Source: Aquitalea sp. LB_tupeE
GTDB taxonomy: Bacteria; Pseudomonadota; Gammaproteobacteria; Burkholderiales; Chromobacteriaceae
Assembly (NCBI RefSeq): GCF_013391415.1
Contig: NZ_JACAXB010000013.1
Location: 186,001-250,000, forward strand
DNA length: 64,000 nt
Direction: 5' to 3'
Position numbers and translations under genes: made by a program. The notes beneath the pieces were generated by a model. The model did no database searches. It was not told the DNA's origin and saw nothing but the letters and a program-made list of their open reading frames with translations. This document shows, piece after piece, positions 1 through 8,748 of the stretch. Numbering within the stretch: position 1 is the stretch's first letter; each line of letters starts with the position of its first letter.

Positions 1-783
1 ATCCACCCAGTAGTCGCCCTCACCGTCTTCGGCTTCCTGACGTTTTAGCAGCGGCGGTACCGCGTTCATGCGCTGGTACATGTCGATATTGTCTTCGGCC
101 GGGCCGGAGATGATCAGCGGGGTACGCGCTTCGTCGATCAGGATGGAGTCCACTTCGTCGACCACGGCAAAAGCCAGCTTGCGCTGCACTTTTTCACCGG
201 TGGTGAACACCATGTTGTCGCGCAGGTAGTCAAAACCGAATTCGTTATTGGTACCGTAAGTGATGTCGCAGGCATAGGCGGCCTGTTTGTCGTCATGCGC
301 CATTTGCGACAGGTTCACGCCCACGGTCAGGCCGAGGAAGTTGTACAGGCGGCCCATGATGCCGGCATCACGGCTGGCCAGGTAATCGTTGACGGTGATG
401 ACATGCACGCCATTACCGGTCAGTGCATTCAGGTACACCGGCAGGGTGCCCACCAGGGTCTTGCCCTCGCCGGTACGCATTTCAGCAATCTTGCCGTTGT
501 GCAGCACCATGCCGCCAATCAGCTGCACGTCGAAGTGACGCATGCCCAGCACGCGGCGCGAGGCCTCGCGGCAGACGGCAAAGGCCTCCGGCAGGATACT
601 GTCCAGCGATGCGCCATCAGCGATGCGCTTTTTGAACTCGGCGGTTTTTCCCGCCAAAGCCTCGTCGGACAGCGCTTTCATGCCATCTTCGAGGGCATTG
701 ATGCGCGCCACTTCCTGACGATACTGCTTCAGCAGACGGTCGTTGCGGCTGCCAAATACTTTCTTGAGTAGCGAGGAAATCAT
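1..783 (-). CDS. secA: Protein translocase ATPase SecA (N-terminal 261 codons, gene continues past the left edge)
   Basis: This is the ATPase motor that drives unfolded preproteins through the SecYEG channel. The first 261 residues are present. The protein begins [16 protein letters not shown], a typical SecA N-terminus. The Walker A motif TGEGKT lies at about residues 104-109. The segment [16 protein letters not shown] is at about 125-140, and the Walker B/DEAD-type sequence [16 protein letters not shown] at about 207-222. The ATG at 781-783 fits the family start exactly. The reading frame is open to base 1, so the helicase-2, preprotein-binding and C-terminal zinc parts are outside the window. 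It is transcribed away from the ABC transporter operon at 1262, with a 478-bp divergent spacer. Identification is secure. Confidence 0.97.
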   Translation of the reverse strand, partial: MISSLLKKVFGSRNDRLLKQYRQEVARINALEDGMKALSDEALAGKTAEFKKRIADGASLDSILPEAFAVCREASRRVLGMRHFDVQLIGGMVLHNGKIAEMRTGEGKTLVGTLPVYLNALTGNGVHVITVNDYLASRDAGIMGRLYNFLGLTVGVNLSQMAHDDKQAAYACDITYGTNNEFGFDYLRDNMVFTTGEKVQRKLAFAVVDEVDSILIDEARTPLIISGPAEDNIDMYQRMNAVPPLLKRQEAEDGEGDYWVD

Positions 784-856
784 GTATTCCAATCCAGAGG
801 CCCGGACGGGCCGATAAAACAAAATAGCCGAAAGTGTAGCACATCCCGAGAACAAG

Positions 857-885
857 GTTATGGGGGCGAGCTTGCGCTGAATCAA
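857..885 (-). promoter_or_regulatory. Candidate secA promoter
   Basis: On the minus strand TTGATT (880-885) and CATAAC (857-862) are separated by 17 bp, a reasonable sigma-70 arrangement about 75 bp upstream of the secA ATG. A second possible -10 with a TGC extension, TGCTACACT, lies closer to the gene at about 834-842. This is pattern matching only. Confidence 0.35.
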
Positions 886-1080
886 GCCATGCGGCTCAAA
901 CTTCTCGCCGCCACACGACAGCCATGACAAGCTGTCATTGCCACCATGACAAGTAGTTGCACATCATTACAATGAATCCGGATTTGCCAATTAAGGCAAA
1001 ACCAGCATAAAGACCGGCAAATGGCTGATTTACCGCTATTTTTCTACCAAATCATGTCGTTACATAATCCATACAAAAAA

Positions 1081-1108
1081 TTGTCAAAATTCATCAAAAT
1101 TTTATGAA
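1081..1108 (+). promoter_or_regulatory. Candidate promoter of the ABC transporter operon
   Basis: TTGTCA (1081-1086) and TATGAA (1103-1108) are 16 bp apart in an AT-rich stretch, about 150 bp upstream of the permease start. The long leader that follows ends in a GGAGAGG ribosome-binding site just before ATG 1262. Pattern match only. Confidence 0.35.
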
Positions 1109-1261
1109 TGCCTTGTTATCATTCGTGCGCATTTGCAGAGCCAGTTTGATGTTTGACCACGGCGTGCCGTGCCATAACAAAAGATGGTGCTCATCTGATG
1201 AAGAAGCGGAACGGGGCCTGCACCGTACCGCCAGGTTAACCACACCAATCGGAGAGGCCTG

Positions 1262-3001
1262 ATGACTAGCGTTATCCGTCCGTTTATTCCCGCCACAGCC
1301 AAGCGGCTGCTGCCCAATCGCTGGGACTTGATTGCTTTCCCGCTGATTCTGGGTTTCCTGTTGTTTGCCACCACCGGCATCCAAGGGACCTGGGCCCCGA
1401 TCAGCGCCTTGCAGACTGAACCCATCTCGCTGGATGCGGCCAATCTGCCCGAATATGCCTTGCGCACCACCTTGCGCATGCTGGCCGCCATGCTTGCGTC
1501 CATCGTGTTCACCCTGATCTACGGCACGCTGGCAGCAAAAAGCCGCCGCGCCGGCCAGTTGCTGGTGCCCATTCTGGACATCCTGCAGTCCGTACCGGTG
1601 CTCGGTTATATCTCGTTTACCGTGACGTTTTTCCTGGCCTTGTTTCCCGGCCGGGTGCTGGGTGCTGAATTTGCCGCCATTTTTGCAATTTTCACCTCGC
1701 AAGCCTGGAACATGACCTTCAGCTTCTACCAGTCGCTGCGCACCGTGCCCAACGACCTGAAAGAAGTGTCGCAAAACCTGCGCCTGTCCGGTTGGCAGAA
1801 GTTCTGGAAGCTGGAAGTGCCCTTCTCCATGCCGGGCATGATCTGGAACATGATGATGTCGATGTCCGGCGGCTGGTTCTTTGTGGTGGCGTCCGAGGCC
1901 ATCACCGTAGGTGACAAGACCGTCACCCTGCCGGGCGTCGGTTCCTACCTCGCCATGGCCATTGCACAGAAGAACCTGACCGCGGTGGGCTGGGTGATTC
2001 TCACCATGACCGTGGTCATCATCATTTATGACCAGTTCCTGTTCCGCCCGCTGGTGGCCTGGGCCGACAAATTCCGCCTGGAAGACACCATGTCGCAAGC
2101 AGCACCGGAATCCTGGGTACTGAACCTGATCCAGCGCACCCGCGTCATCCAGCAGATGCTGCGTCCTTTTGGCAAGCTGCTGAAAGCCACCGCCCGCTTA
2201 CGCCTGAACATCAGTCTGCCGCGTGCCATCCACGCAGAGTCCCACTCCAGCGTGTCTCGCGGGCTGGATATTGTATGGGGCAGTTTCATGGTACTGCTGT
2301 GCGGCTATGTGAGCTGGAAACTGTACAGTTTCATCAGCAGTGAAGTGGGGCTGGGTGAAACCTTCAAGGTGGTTGGCCTGGGCTTCATCACCCTGATCCG
2401 CGTCACCTTGCTGATTGCGCTGGCTTCCATCATCTGGGTGCCGCTGGGCGTGCTGATCGGCCTGCGTCCGCGCCTGGCCGAGATGATTCAGCCGGTTGCC
2501 CAATTCCTGGCGGCCTTCCCAGCCAACCTGCTGTTTCCGGTGTTCGTGGTATTCATTGTCCACTTCAAGCTGAACCCGGATATCTGGCTGTCGCCACTGA
2601 TCGTGCTGGGTACCCAGTGGTACATCCTGTTCAATGTGGTGGCCGGTGCCAGTGCCTTCCCCAATGACTTCCGCGAAGCGGCCACCAATTTCCACATCAA
2701 GGGCTGGCAATGGTGGCGGCAAGTCATGCTGCCTGGCATTTTCCCCTACTACATTACCGGTGCCATCACCGCATCCGGCGGGGCCTGGAATGCCAGCATC
2801 GTGTCGGAAATGGTGTCCTGGGGCGATGACAAGCTGGCAGCCCATGGCCTGGGCGCATATATCGCCCAGATGACCGCTGCCGGTGACTTCCCCAAGATTC
2901 TGCTCGGCATCTGCGTGATGTCGCTGTTTGTCGTTCTGTTCAACCGTTTGCTGTGGCGCCCGCTGTACGCCATTGCCGAAAACAAACTCCGTCTCAACTG
3001 A
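1262..3001 (+). CDS. ABC transporter permease, two fused transmembrane modules (nitrate/sulfonate/taurine type)
   Basis: This 579-residue membrane protein carries two binding-protein-dependent permease domains in one chain. The first spans roughly residues 70-275 and the second roughly 345-570. Each ends in the same kind of EAA loop (DLKEVSQNLRLSGWQKFWKLEVP in module 1, DFREAATNFHIKGWQWWRQVMLP in module 2), which docks on the ATPase. The domain type is that of NitT/TauT-family importers, so the chain probably forms the whole membrane pore. The substrate cannot be read from the sequence. The start has GGAGAGG just upstream. The ATPase gene follows after 14 bp, so the two form one operon. No solute-binding protein gene lies next to them. 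Confidence 0.88.
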   Translation: MTSVIRPFIPATAKRLLPNRWDLIAFPLILGFLLFATTGIQGTWAPISALQTEPISLDAANLPEYALRTTLRMLAAMLASIVFTLIYGTLAAKSRRAGQLLVPILDILQSVPVLGYISFTVTFFLALFPGRVLGAEFAAIFAIFTSQAWNMTFSFYQSLRTVPNDLKEVSQNLRLSGWQKFWKLEVPFSMPGMIWNMMMSMSGGWFFVVASEAITVGDKTVTLPGVGSYLAMAIAQKNLTAVGWVILTMTVVIIIYDQFLFRPLVAWADKFRLEDTMSQAAPESWVLNLIQRTRVIQQMLRPFGKLLKATARLRLNISLPRAIHAESHSSVSRGLDIVWGSFMVLLCGYVSWKLYSFISSEVGLGETFKVVGLGFITLIRVTLLIALASIIWVPLGVLIGLRPRLAEMIQPVAQFLAAFPANLLFPVFVVFIVHFKLNPDIWLSPLIVLGTQWYILFNVVAGASAFPNDFREAATNFHIKGWQWWRQVMLPGIFPYYITGAITASGGAWNASIVSEMVSWGDDKLAAHGLGAYIAQMTAAGDFPKILLGICVMSLFVVLFNRLLWRPLYAIAENKLRLN

Positions 3002-3015
3002 CCAGGGGGAAAATC

Positions 3016-4332
3016 ATGCACAACGAAACCACAACCCTGCGGCAGGAAATCTTCTCCCTCAAGCATGTCGACAAGGGCTATCACAAGGGCGGTGAAGACG
3101 ATATCCAGGTACTGGACGACGTCAACCTCACCCTGCACGAAGGCGAAATCGTCGGCCTCTTGGGCCGCTCCGGTTCGGGCAAGTCCACCCTGCTGCGCAT
3201 CATTGCCGGGCTGATCCAGGCCAGCAGCGGCGAAGTGAACTACTGCGGCCAACCGCTGACCGGCCCTGCCGAAGGCGTGGCCATGGTGTTTCAGACCTTT
3301 GCCCTGTTCCCGTGGCTGACCGTACTGCAAAACGTGGAAGCAGGGCTGGAAGCCCTGGGCGTGGAGCCCAAGGAGCGCCGCCGCCGCGCACTGGCCGCCA
3401 TCGACCTGATCGGCCTGGACGGCTTTGAAAACGCCTACCCGCGCGAACTGTCCGGCGGCATGCGCCAGCGTGTGGGCTTTGCCCGTGGCCTGGTGGTGAA
3501 CCCCACCCTCTTGCTGATGGACGAACCGTTCTCCGCGCTGGACGTACTGACTGCCGAAACCCTGCGTACCGACCTGCTCGACCTGTGGAACCAGAAGCAA
3601 CTGCCGATCAAGTCGGTGCTGATCGTCACCCACAACATCGAAGAAGCCGTATTCATGTGCGACCGCATCATGGTGTTGTCGTCCAATCCCGGCCGTGTAG
3701 TCGCTGAAATCAAGGTACCGTTTGCCCATCCGCGCAACCGGCTGGACCCGGCTTTCCGCAAGATGGTGGACGACATCTACGCGCTGATGACCCAGCGCCG
3801 CAGCGCCGACACCCTGCACAAGGTGCAGCTGGAAATCGGCAGCCCCTTGACCGAAGTGTCCACCAACCTGATGGCCGGCCTGATGGAAGCGCTGGCCGCC
3901 GCGCCATACAACGGCCGCGCCGACCTGCCGGAAATCGGTAGCAAGCTGCTGCTGGAAGTGGACGACCTGTTCCCAGTGGCCGAAACGCTGGAGCACCTGG
4001 GCTTTGTCGAACTGCGCGACGGCGATATCGAACTGACCGCCGCCGGCAAACTGTTTGCCGACTACGGCACGCAGGAACGCAAGGTGCTGTTTGCCGAGCA
4101 TCTGCTGCGCCATATTCCGCTGGCCGCCCGTATACGCCGTGTATTGCAGGAACGTCCGGGCCAGCGCGCACCGCGCCTGCGCTTTGAACAGGAGCTGGAA
4201 GACTCGCTCAGCGACAGCGCCGCCGAGGAAACGCTGGATACGGTGATCAGCTGGGGCCGCTACGCGGAAATCTTCTCCTACAACGACCACAGCGAAACCT
4301 TCAGTCTGGAAGACATGGAAGGCGGACAGTAA
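3016..4332 (+). CDS. ABC transporter ATPase with AAA-associated C-terminal domain
   Basis: This 438-residue protein is the partner ATPase of the fused permease. The Walker A motif GRSGSGKST is at about residues 50-58, the signature LSGGMRQR near 150 and Walker B LLLMDEP near 170. The switch histidine lies in VTHNIEEAV. After the ATPase (to about 270) there is an extra C-terminal domain of about 150 residues that looks winged-helix-like (segment LEHLGFVELRDGDIELTAAG). It matches what is known as the AAA-associated C-terminal domain (PF09821), found on a subset of NitT/TauT-type ATPases; its function is not settled. ATG 3016 was chosen because it follows AGGGGGA at good spacing. A longer frame would run into the permease gene. 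Confidence 0.88.
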   Translation: MHNETTTLRQEIFSLKHVDKGYHKGGEDDIQVLDDVNLTLHEGEIVGLLGRSGSGKSTLLRIIAGLIQASSGEVNYCGQPLTGPAEGVAMVFQTFALFPWLTVLQNVEAGLEALGVEPKERRRRALAAIDLIGLDGFENAYPRELSGGMRQRVGFARGLVVNPTLLLMDEPFSALDVLTAETLRTDLLDLWNQKQLPIKSVLIVTHNIEEAVFMCDRIMVLSSNPGRVVAEIKVPFAHPRNRLDPAFRKMVDDIYALMTQRRSADTLHKVQLEIGSPLTEVSTNLMAGLMEALAAAPYNGRADLPEIGSKLLLEVDDLFPVAETLEHLGFVELRDGDIELTAAGKLFADYGTQERKVLFAEHLLRHIPLAARIRRVLQERPGQRAPRLRFEQELEDSLSDSAAEETLDTVISWGRYAEIFSYNDHSETFSLEDMEGGQ

Positions 4333-4351
4333 ACTGCTGTATGGTAGTGGA

Positions 4352-4387
4352 CACAAGGGCCGCACCCCCCAGGTGGCGGCCCTTGTG
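4352..4387 (+). terminator. Hairpin after the ABC transporter operon
   Basis: A perfect 12-bp stem, CACAAGGGCCGC (4352-4363) paired with GCGGCCCTTGTG (4376-4387), has a 12-nt loop. It sits 20 bp after the ATPase stop. No strong T-run follows, so it may be a stabilising or weak terminator hairpin. It lies 45 bp before dciA. Confidence 0.6.
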
Positions 4388-4431
4388 CATTATTCGGCTA
4401 CAATACCTGCTTCCACCCAGTCAGACGTCCC

Positions 4432-4863
4432 ATGTCAGAACGCCAGTTTGAAGATATCGCCCGTGGTGACAGCACGCTGCGCCAGCTTACGCGCGAGGCC
4501 AATGCGCTGATGGCGCTGGACCAGGTATTCCGCAGCCAGTTGCCGCCGCAACTGGCCGAAGCTTGCCGTGCCGTGCGCATTCGCGATGGCGAGCTGGTGG
4601 TGTTTGCCAATAACGGCATTGTTGCAGCGCGGCTGCGCATGATGGGCAACGGCCTGCTGGCCCCGCTGGAGGCTCGCGGCTACAGCGCCAGCAAGGTACG
4701 TATCAAGGTGGACATCCACCTGACACCCCCGCCGCCGCCGCCCAAGCGCATCGGCATCAGCCAGCAGGCGCTGGCCGAAATCGAAGCCGGAGCCCAGCAA
4801 GTCAGCAACCCGCTGGTCAGCGCGGCACTGGCGCGGCTGATTGCCCATCACCGCCAGCGCTGA
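4432..4863 (+). CDS. dciA: DUF721 / DciA-family protein (replicative helicase loader type)
   Basis: This 143-residue protein belongs to the DUF721 family. Members named DciA help load the replicative helicase DnaB in bacteria that lack DnaC. The N-terminal ~85 residues form the compact DUF721 domain (segments LDQVFRSQLPPQLAEACRAV and LVVFANNGIVAARLRMM). A proline run (PPPPPP) follows and then a helical tail. ATG 4432 sits 100 bp after the previous operon. In many betaproteobacteria this gene lies next to lpxC or secA; here secA is 3.6 kb away in the opposite direction. The family assignment is good, but the helicase-loading role is inferred from relatives. Confidence 0.75.
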   Translation: MSERQFEDIARGDSTLRQLTREANALMALDQVFRSQLPPQLAEACRAVRIRDGELVVFANNGIVAARLRMMGNGLLAPLEARGYSASKVRIKVDIHLTPPPPPPKRIGISQQALAEIEAGAQQVSNPLVSAALARLIAHHRQR

Positions 4864-4969
4864 ATGGACCACCCGGAGGCCGCTGTACGCCTGTTGCAAG
4901 CTGTGCCCTTCACGGCAATATATTAAATTTTGTTTTAAATCAATCAATAACAGCTTAACTGTAACTCTC

Positions 4970-4998
4970 TTGCAATCTGTCTGGCGTATCAATGCTAT
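4970..4998 (+). promoter_or_regulatory. Candidate promoter of the phosphate transporter gene
   Basis: TTGCAA (4970-4975) and TGCTAT (4993-4998) are separated by 17 bp, in an AT-rich spacer immediately before the ribosome-binding site AAGGAG (5011-5016). The leader would be very short. No convincing PhoB box was found. Confidence 0.35.
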
Positions 4999-5021
4999 CT
5001 GGATATGATCAAGGAGTTTTC

Positions 5022-6632
5022 ATGAGCCAGTCTTCCGAGGTGGCACTCAGCCGCAGTACGGCCGCAACGGCAGTACATCGCCCGACCAACAGCAGCACCG
5101 TTTTATTGTTCGTGGCTCTGCTGATTGGCGGCTTGCTGTTTGCCGGACTGAACCTGTTTCACGATGTCAATGACACCATTGCCCGCCATGGCAGCTGGAT
5201 TTCCATCCTGTTGCTGATTCTGGCGCTGCTGATTGCACTGGGCTTCGAGTTCGTCAATGGCTTTCACGACACGGCCAATGCGGTTGCCACGGTGATTTAC
5301 ACCCACTCCCTGCCACCGCACGTGGCGGTAGTGTGGTCTGGCCTGTTCAACTTCCTCGGTGTACTCACTTCCAGCGGTGCCGTGGCTTTTGGCATCATTT
5401 CGCTGCTGCCGGTGGAGCTGATCCTGCAAGTGGGTTCCAGCGCCGGTTTTGCCATGGTGTTTGCGCTGCTGATTGCCGCCATCCTGTGGAATCTGGGTAC
5501 CTGGTGGCTGGGCCTGCCCGCCTCCTCCTCGCACACCCTGATCGGCTCCATCATCGGTGTAGGCATTGCCAATGCGCTGATGCATGGCCGCGACGGCACC
5601 AGCGGGGTGGACTGGACCCAGGTGAGCAAGGTGGGCTATTCACTGCTGCTGTCGCCATTGGTGGGCTTTTTCTGTGCTGCCCTGCTGTTGGTGCTGCTCA
5701 AGCGTCTGGTCAAGCAGCCACAGCTGTTTGCAGCACCGGAAACCAAGGATGCCCCGCCGTGGTGGATTCGCAGCCTGCTGGTTCTGACCTGCTCGGGCGT
5801 ATCGTTTGCCCACGGTTCCAACGATGGTCAGAAAGGCATGGGCCTGATCATGCTGATCCTGGTCGGCACGGTACCGCTGTCCTATGGCCTTAACCGGGCG
5901 CTGCCTGCCAGCGAAATGGGCAAGTTCGTGCTGGTGGCCCAGGCCACGCAACAGTCGCTGCAGCAAGCCGTACCGGCCGCGGCACCGTCAGAGCCGCGCA
6001 TGGTGCTGACCCGCTATATCCGCAACCAGCACTGGGAGGCCGATGTGGTACCGGCGCTGGCCGCCGTGACCGGCCAGATTGGCAAACAGATCGAAACCCA
6101 CGGCAGCCTTGCCGCCGTGCCGCAGGCCTCGGTGGGCAATGTCCGCAATGATATGTACCTGGCGTCCGAATCCATCCGCCTGTTGCAGCAAAGCAAGGAC
6201 GCGCATCTGGATCAGACCACGCTTGGCAATCTGAAAACCTTCAAGGGTGAGCTGGATGCTGCCACCAAGTTCATTCCCACCTGGGTGAAAGTGACCGTGG
6301 CCATTGCACTGGGCCTGGGCACCATGGTGGGTTGGCGCCGCATTGTGGTAACCGTGGGCGAAAAAATCGGCAAAACCCATCTGACCTATGCCCAGGGAGC
6401 TTCGGCCGAACTGGTGGCCATGAGCACCATTGGGGCTGCCGATGCCTTTGGTCTGCCGGTTTCCACCACCCACGTACTGTCATCCGGCGTGGCCGGTACC
6501 ATGGCGGCCAACCGCTCTGGCCTGCAACTGGATACCCTGCGCAACCTGTTGCTGGCCTGGGTGCTGACTCTGCCGGTAGCCATTGCCTTGTCGGCCAGTC
6601 TGTACTGGGTGTTCAGCAAGCTGTTTGTCTGA
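5022..6632 (+). CDS. pit: PiT-family inorganic phosphate transporter
   Basis: This 536-residue integral membrane protein belongs to the PiT family (PF01384), which imports phosphate, usually as a metal-phosphate complex, with protons. The two family signature repeats are visible: GFEFVNGFHDTANAVATVIYT at about residue 70 and VSFAHGSNDGQKGMGLIML at about 260. Both contain the conserved GxNDxx-type core (NGFHD, GSNDG). A long soluble loop of roughly 120 residues (about 300-420) separates the last helices, which contain another SASELVAMSTIGAADAFGLPVSTTH-type region. ATG 5022 was chosen for its AAGGAG site; the upstream ATG at 4992 overlaps the predicted -10. A bidirectional terminator follows. 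Confidence 0.9.
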   Translation: MSQSSEVALSRSTAATAVHRPTNSSTVLLFVALLIGGLLFAGLNLFHDVNDTIARHGSWISILLLILALLIALGFEFVNGFHDTANAVATVIYTHSLPPHVAVVWSGLFNFLGVLTSSGAVAFGIISLLPVELILQVGSSAGFAMVFALLIAAILWNLGTWWLGLPASSSHTLIGSIIGVGIANALMHGRDGTSGVDWTQVSKVGYSLLLSPLVGFFCAALLLVLLKRLVKQPQLFAAPETKDAPPWWIRSLLVLTCSGVSFAHGSNDGQKGMGLIMLILVGTVPLSYGLNRALPASEMGKFVLVAQATQQSLQQAVPAAAPSEPRMVLTRYIRNQHWEADVVPALAAVTGQIGKQIETHGSLAAVPQASVGNVRNDMYLASESIRLLQQSKDAHLDQTTLGNLKTFKGELDAATKFIPTWVKVTVAIALGLGTMVGWRRIVVTVGEKIGKTHLTYAQGASAELVAMSTIGAADAFGLPVSTTHVLSSGVAGTMAANRSGLQLDTLRNLLLAWVLTLPVAIALSASLYWVFSKLFV

Positions 6633-6685
6633 GCCTGCGCCAGCGCAGGTGCCCTACTGACATCGCGCTTACCGCTCTTCATGAA

Positions 6686-6710
6686 AAAAGCCGCCCGTGG
6701 GCGGCTTTTC
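6686..6710. terminator. Bidirectional rho-independent terminator between pit and cysA
   Basis: GCCGCCC (6690-6696) pairs with GGGCGGC (6699-6705). The stem is flanked by AAAAAA on the left and TTTT on the right, so it can stop transcripts arriving from both converging genes. Confidence 0.85.
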
Positions 6711-6730
6711 CGTGTTCTGGCAAAACGGAA

Positions 6731-7813
6731 TCAGATCACATAGTCCTGCTGTCCGGGGGCATCTTTCAGAAACACCGCCAGCTTGCGCGGTGTCACGTAC
6801 ACGGTGTCGCCCGGCACAATGCCCAAGCCACGGAAACGCTCCTTGCTCACCGCAGCTTCGATGGTCTGGCCATCTGCCTGCCGCAGCTCGACCCGCACCA
6901 CCGGCCCGACCGCGTGAATGTGCTCAACCCGGCCTTGCGCCAATGCACCATCGGCCTGCAAGGTCAGGTCCAGATCATGCGGGCGCACATAGGCTACGGC
7001 GGCATCGCCGTCGGCATCCTGATGCTGGCCCAGCGCCTGTTCATAACTGCCGATGGTGAGCTGACCGGCATCCACCCGGCCATGGAACAGGTTCACATCG
7101 CCCAGGAACTGGGTGACAAAGGGCGTCGCCGGATGTTCGTAGATATCATCCGGGCGGCCCACCTGCTCGATATGGCCGTGATCCATCACCACCACGCGGT
7201 CGGACACTTCCAGCGCCTCTTCCTGATCGTGGGTCACGAACACGCTGGTGATGTGCATGTCGTTGTGCAGGTCACGCAGCCAGCGGCGCAAATCCTTGCG
7301 CACCTTGGCATCCAGTGCGCCGAAGGGTTCGTCCAGCAGCAGCACCTTGGGCTCTACCGCCAGCGAGCGGGCCAGGGCGATACGCTGGCGCTGGCCGCCG
7401 GACAACTGGCCGGGATAGGCATCCGCCAGCCAGTCCAGTTGCACCATCTTCAACAGCTTCATCACCCGTTCGCGGATTTCCTCTTGTGACGGGCGTTCGC
7501 GGCGCGGCTTCACCGACAGGCCGAAGGCCACGTTGTCGAATACCGTCATATGGCGGAACAGCGCGTAATGCTGGAATACAAAGCCTACCTGGCGCTCGGC
7601 CACATGGGTGTGGGTGGCGTCGGCACCACCAAACAGCACCTGACCGGCGTCGGGCTTTTCCAGACCGGCAATGATGCGCAGCAAGGTGGTCTTGCCGCAG
7701 CCGGACGGGCCCAGCAAGGCCAGCAGCTCGCCGGACGCGACATCAAGACTGACATTGTCCAGCGCAGTGAACTGGCCAAACTGTTTGCGGATATTACGGA
7801 TTTCAATACTCAT
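6731..7813 (-). CDS. cysA: Sulfate/thiosulfate ABC transporter ATPase CysA
   Basis: This 360-residue ATPase powers the CysTW sulfate/thiosulfate permease. The Walker A motif GPSGCGKTT is at residues 35-43, the Q-loop in FVFQHYALF, the signature LSGGQRQR near 136, Walker [13 protein letters not shown] near 155, and the switch VTHDQEEA near 190. A TOBE-like regulatory domain follows from about 240. The N-terminal sequence [20 protein letters not shown] is typical of CysA. It is the last gene of the operon sbp-cysT-cysW-cysA, 47 bp after cysW. The operon ends at a shared terminator with pit. Confidence 0.94.
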   Translation of the reverse strand: MSIEIRNIRKQFGQFTALDNVSLDVASGELLALLGPSGCGKTTLLRIIAGLEKPDAGQVLFGGADATHTHVAERQVGFVFQHYALFRHMTVFDNVAFGLSVKPRRERPSQEEIRERVMKLLKMVQLDWLADAYPGQLSGGQRQRIALARSLAVEPKVLLLDEPFGALDAKVRKDLRRWLRDLHNDMHITSVFVTHDQEEALEVSDRVVVMDHGHIEQVGRPDDIYEHPATPFVTQFLGDVNLFHGRVDAGQLTIGSYEQALGQHQDADGDAAVAYVRPHDLDLTLQADGALAQGRVEHIHAVGPVVRVELRQADGQTIEAAVSKERFRGLGIVPGDTVYVTPRKLAVFLKDAPGQQDYVI

Positions 7814-7860
7814 CGTGGCTCTCCGGCCGCCGCCCCTGGCAGCGGTTCACATCATTCGGT

Positions 7861-8739
7861 TCAGGGTTGTGCTGCCTGGGCTTGCAGGCGGGCTTCGGCG
7901 GTGCGCAGGGTGGAGGCCTGTTGCTGACGATGCAGCCGCCATTCCACCAGCGATTTCACCAGCAGGGTCACCAGCGCCAGCAAGGCCAGCAGCGAGGCGC
8001 AGGCAAACGCGCCAACGAAGTTGTATTCGTTGTAAAGAATTTCCACATGCAGCGGGATGGTGTTGGTTTCCCCGCGGATATGGCCGGATACCACGCTGAC
8101 CGCGCCAAATTCGCCCATGGCACGGGCATTGGTGAGGATCACCCCGTACAACAGGCCCCACTTGATATTGGGCAGCGTCACCTTGCGGAAGGTCTGCCAG
8201 CCGCTGGCCCCCAGCACGATGGCGGCTTGTTCTTCATCCGCCCCTTGCGACTGCATCAGCGGAATCAGCTCACGTGCAACAAAGGGAAAGGTGACAAATA
8301 CTGTCGCCAGCACAATGCCCGGTACCGCAAAAATCACCTGCAGGCCGTGGTCTTGCAGCCAGCCGCCCACGACGGTATTGGCCCCGAACAGCAGGATGAA
8401 CATCAGCCCGGCTACCACCGGCGACACGGCAAACGGCAGGTCGATCAGGGTAGTGAGCAGACTTTTGCCACGAAAATCAAAGCGGGCAATCGCCCAGGCT
8501 GCCGCCACGCCAAACACCAGGTTGAGCGGCACGGCAATGGCGGCGGAAATCAGCGTCAGCTTGATGGCGGACAGCGCCTCCGGCTCCACCAGCGCGGTGA
8601 GGTACAGCTGCCAGCCCTTGTGCAACGCTTCCCAGAACACGCCAATCAAAGGCAGCAACAAGAACAGGAACAGGAACACCAGCGCCACCCCCGTCAGCGC
8701 ATAGCGTACCGGGCGGCTTTCAGTCGTCAGATTAGCCAT
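7861..8739 (-). CDS. cysW: Sulfate ABC transporter permease CysW
   Basis: This 292-residue inner-membrane permease is one half of the sulfate pore. It has about six hydrophobic segments and the permease EAA loop ([23 protein letters not shown], about residues 170-192). The C-terminal phrase [22 protein letters not shown] is characteristic of CysW. The start codon ATG (8737-8739) is 9 bp after the cysT stop, and translation is probably coupled. The extended C-terminus after the last helix is rich in Gln and Ala. Confidence 0.92.
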   Translation of the reverse strand: MANLTTESRPVRYALTGVALVFLFLFLLLPLIGVFWEALHKGWQLYLTALVEPEALSAIKLTLISAAIAVPLNLVFGVAAAWAIARFDFRGKSLLTTLIDLPFAVSPVVAGLMFILLFGANTVVGGWLQDHGLQVIFAVPGIVLATVFVTFPFVARELIPLMQSQGADEEQAAIVLGASGWQTFRKVTLPNIKWGLLYGVILTNARAMGEFGAVSVVSGHIRGETNTIPLHVEILYNEYNFVGAFACASLLALLALVTLLVKSLVEWRLHRQQQASTLRTAEARLQAQAAQP

Positions 8740-8748
8740 GTGGACTCC

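Larger units (their letters stand above)
784..1261. other. 478-bp divergent intergenic region between secA and the ABC transporter operon
   Basis: No credible gene is seen here; the short frames overlap the start of the neighbouring gene in antisense. The region becomes AT-rich from about 950 to 1130. It holds candidate promoters for both directions (857-885 minus, 1081-1108 plus). It also holds an inverted repeat ATGACA-AGC-TGTCAT at 924-938, followed by another direct ATGACA at 946-951, which could be an operator. Confidence 0.6.

Noticed and set aside
4960-4990. Possible PhoB box before pit (CTGTAAC and CTGTCTG)
   Set aside because: The two half-sites are not at PhoB spacing and only one matches well.
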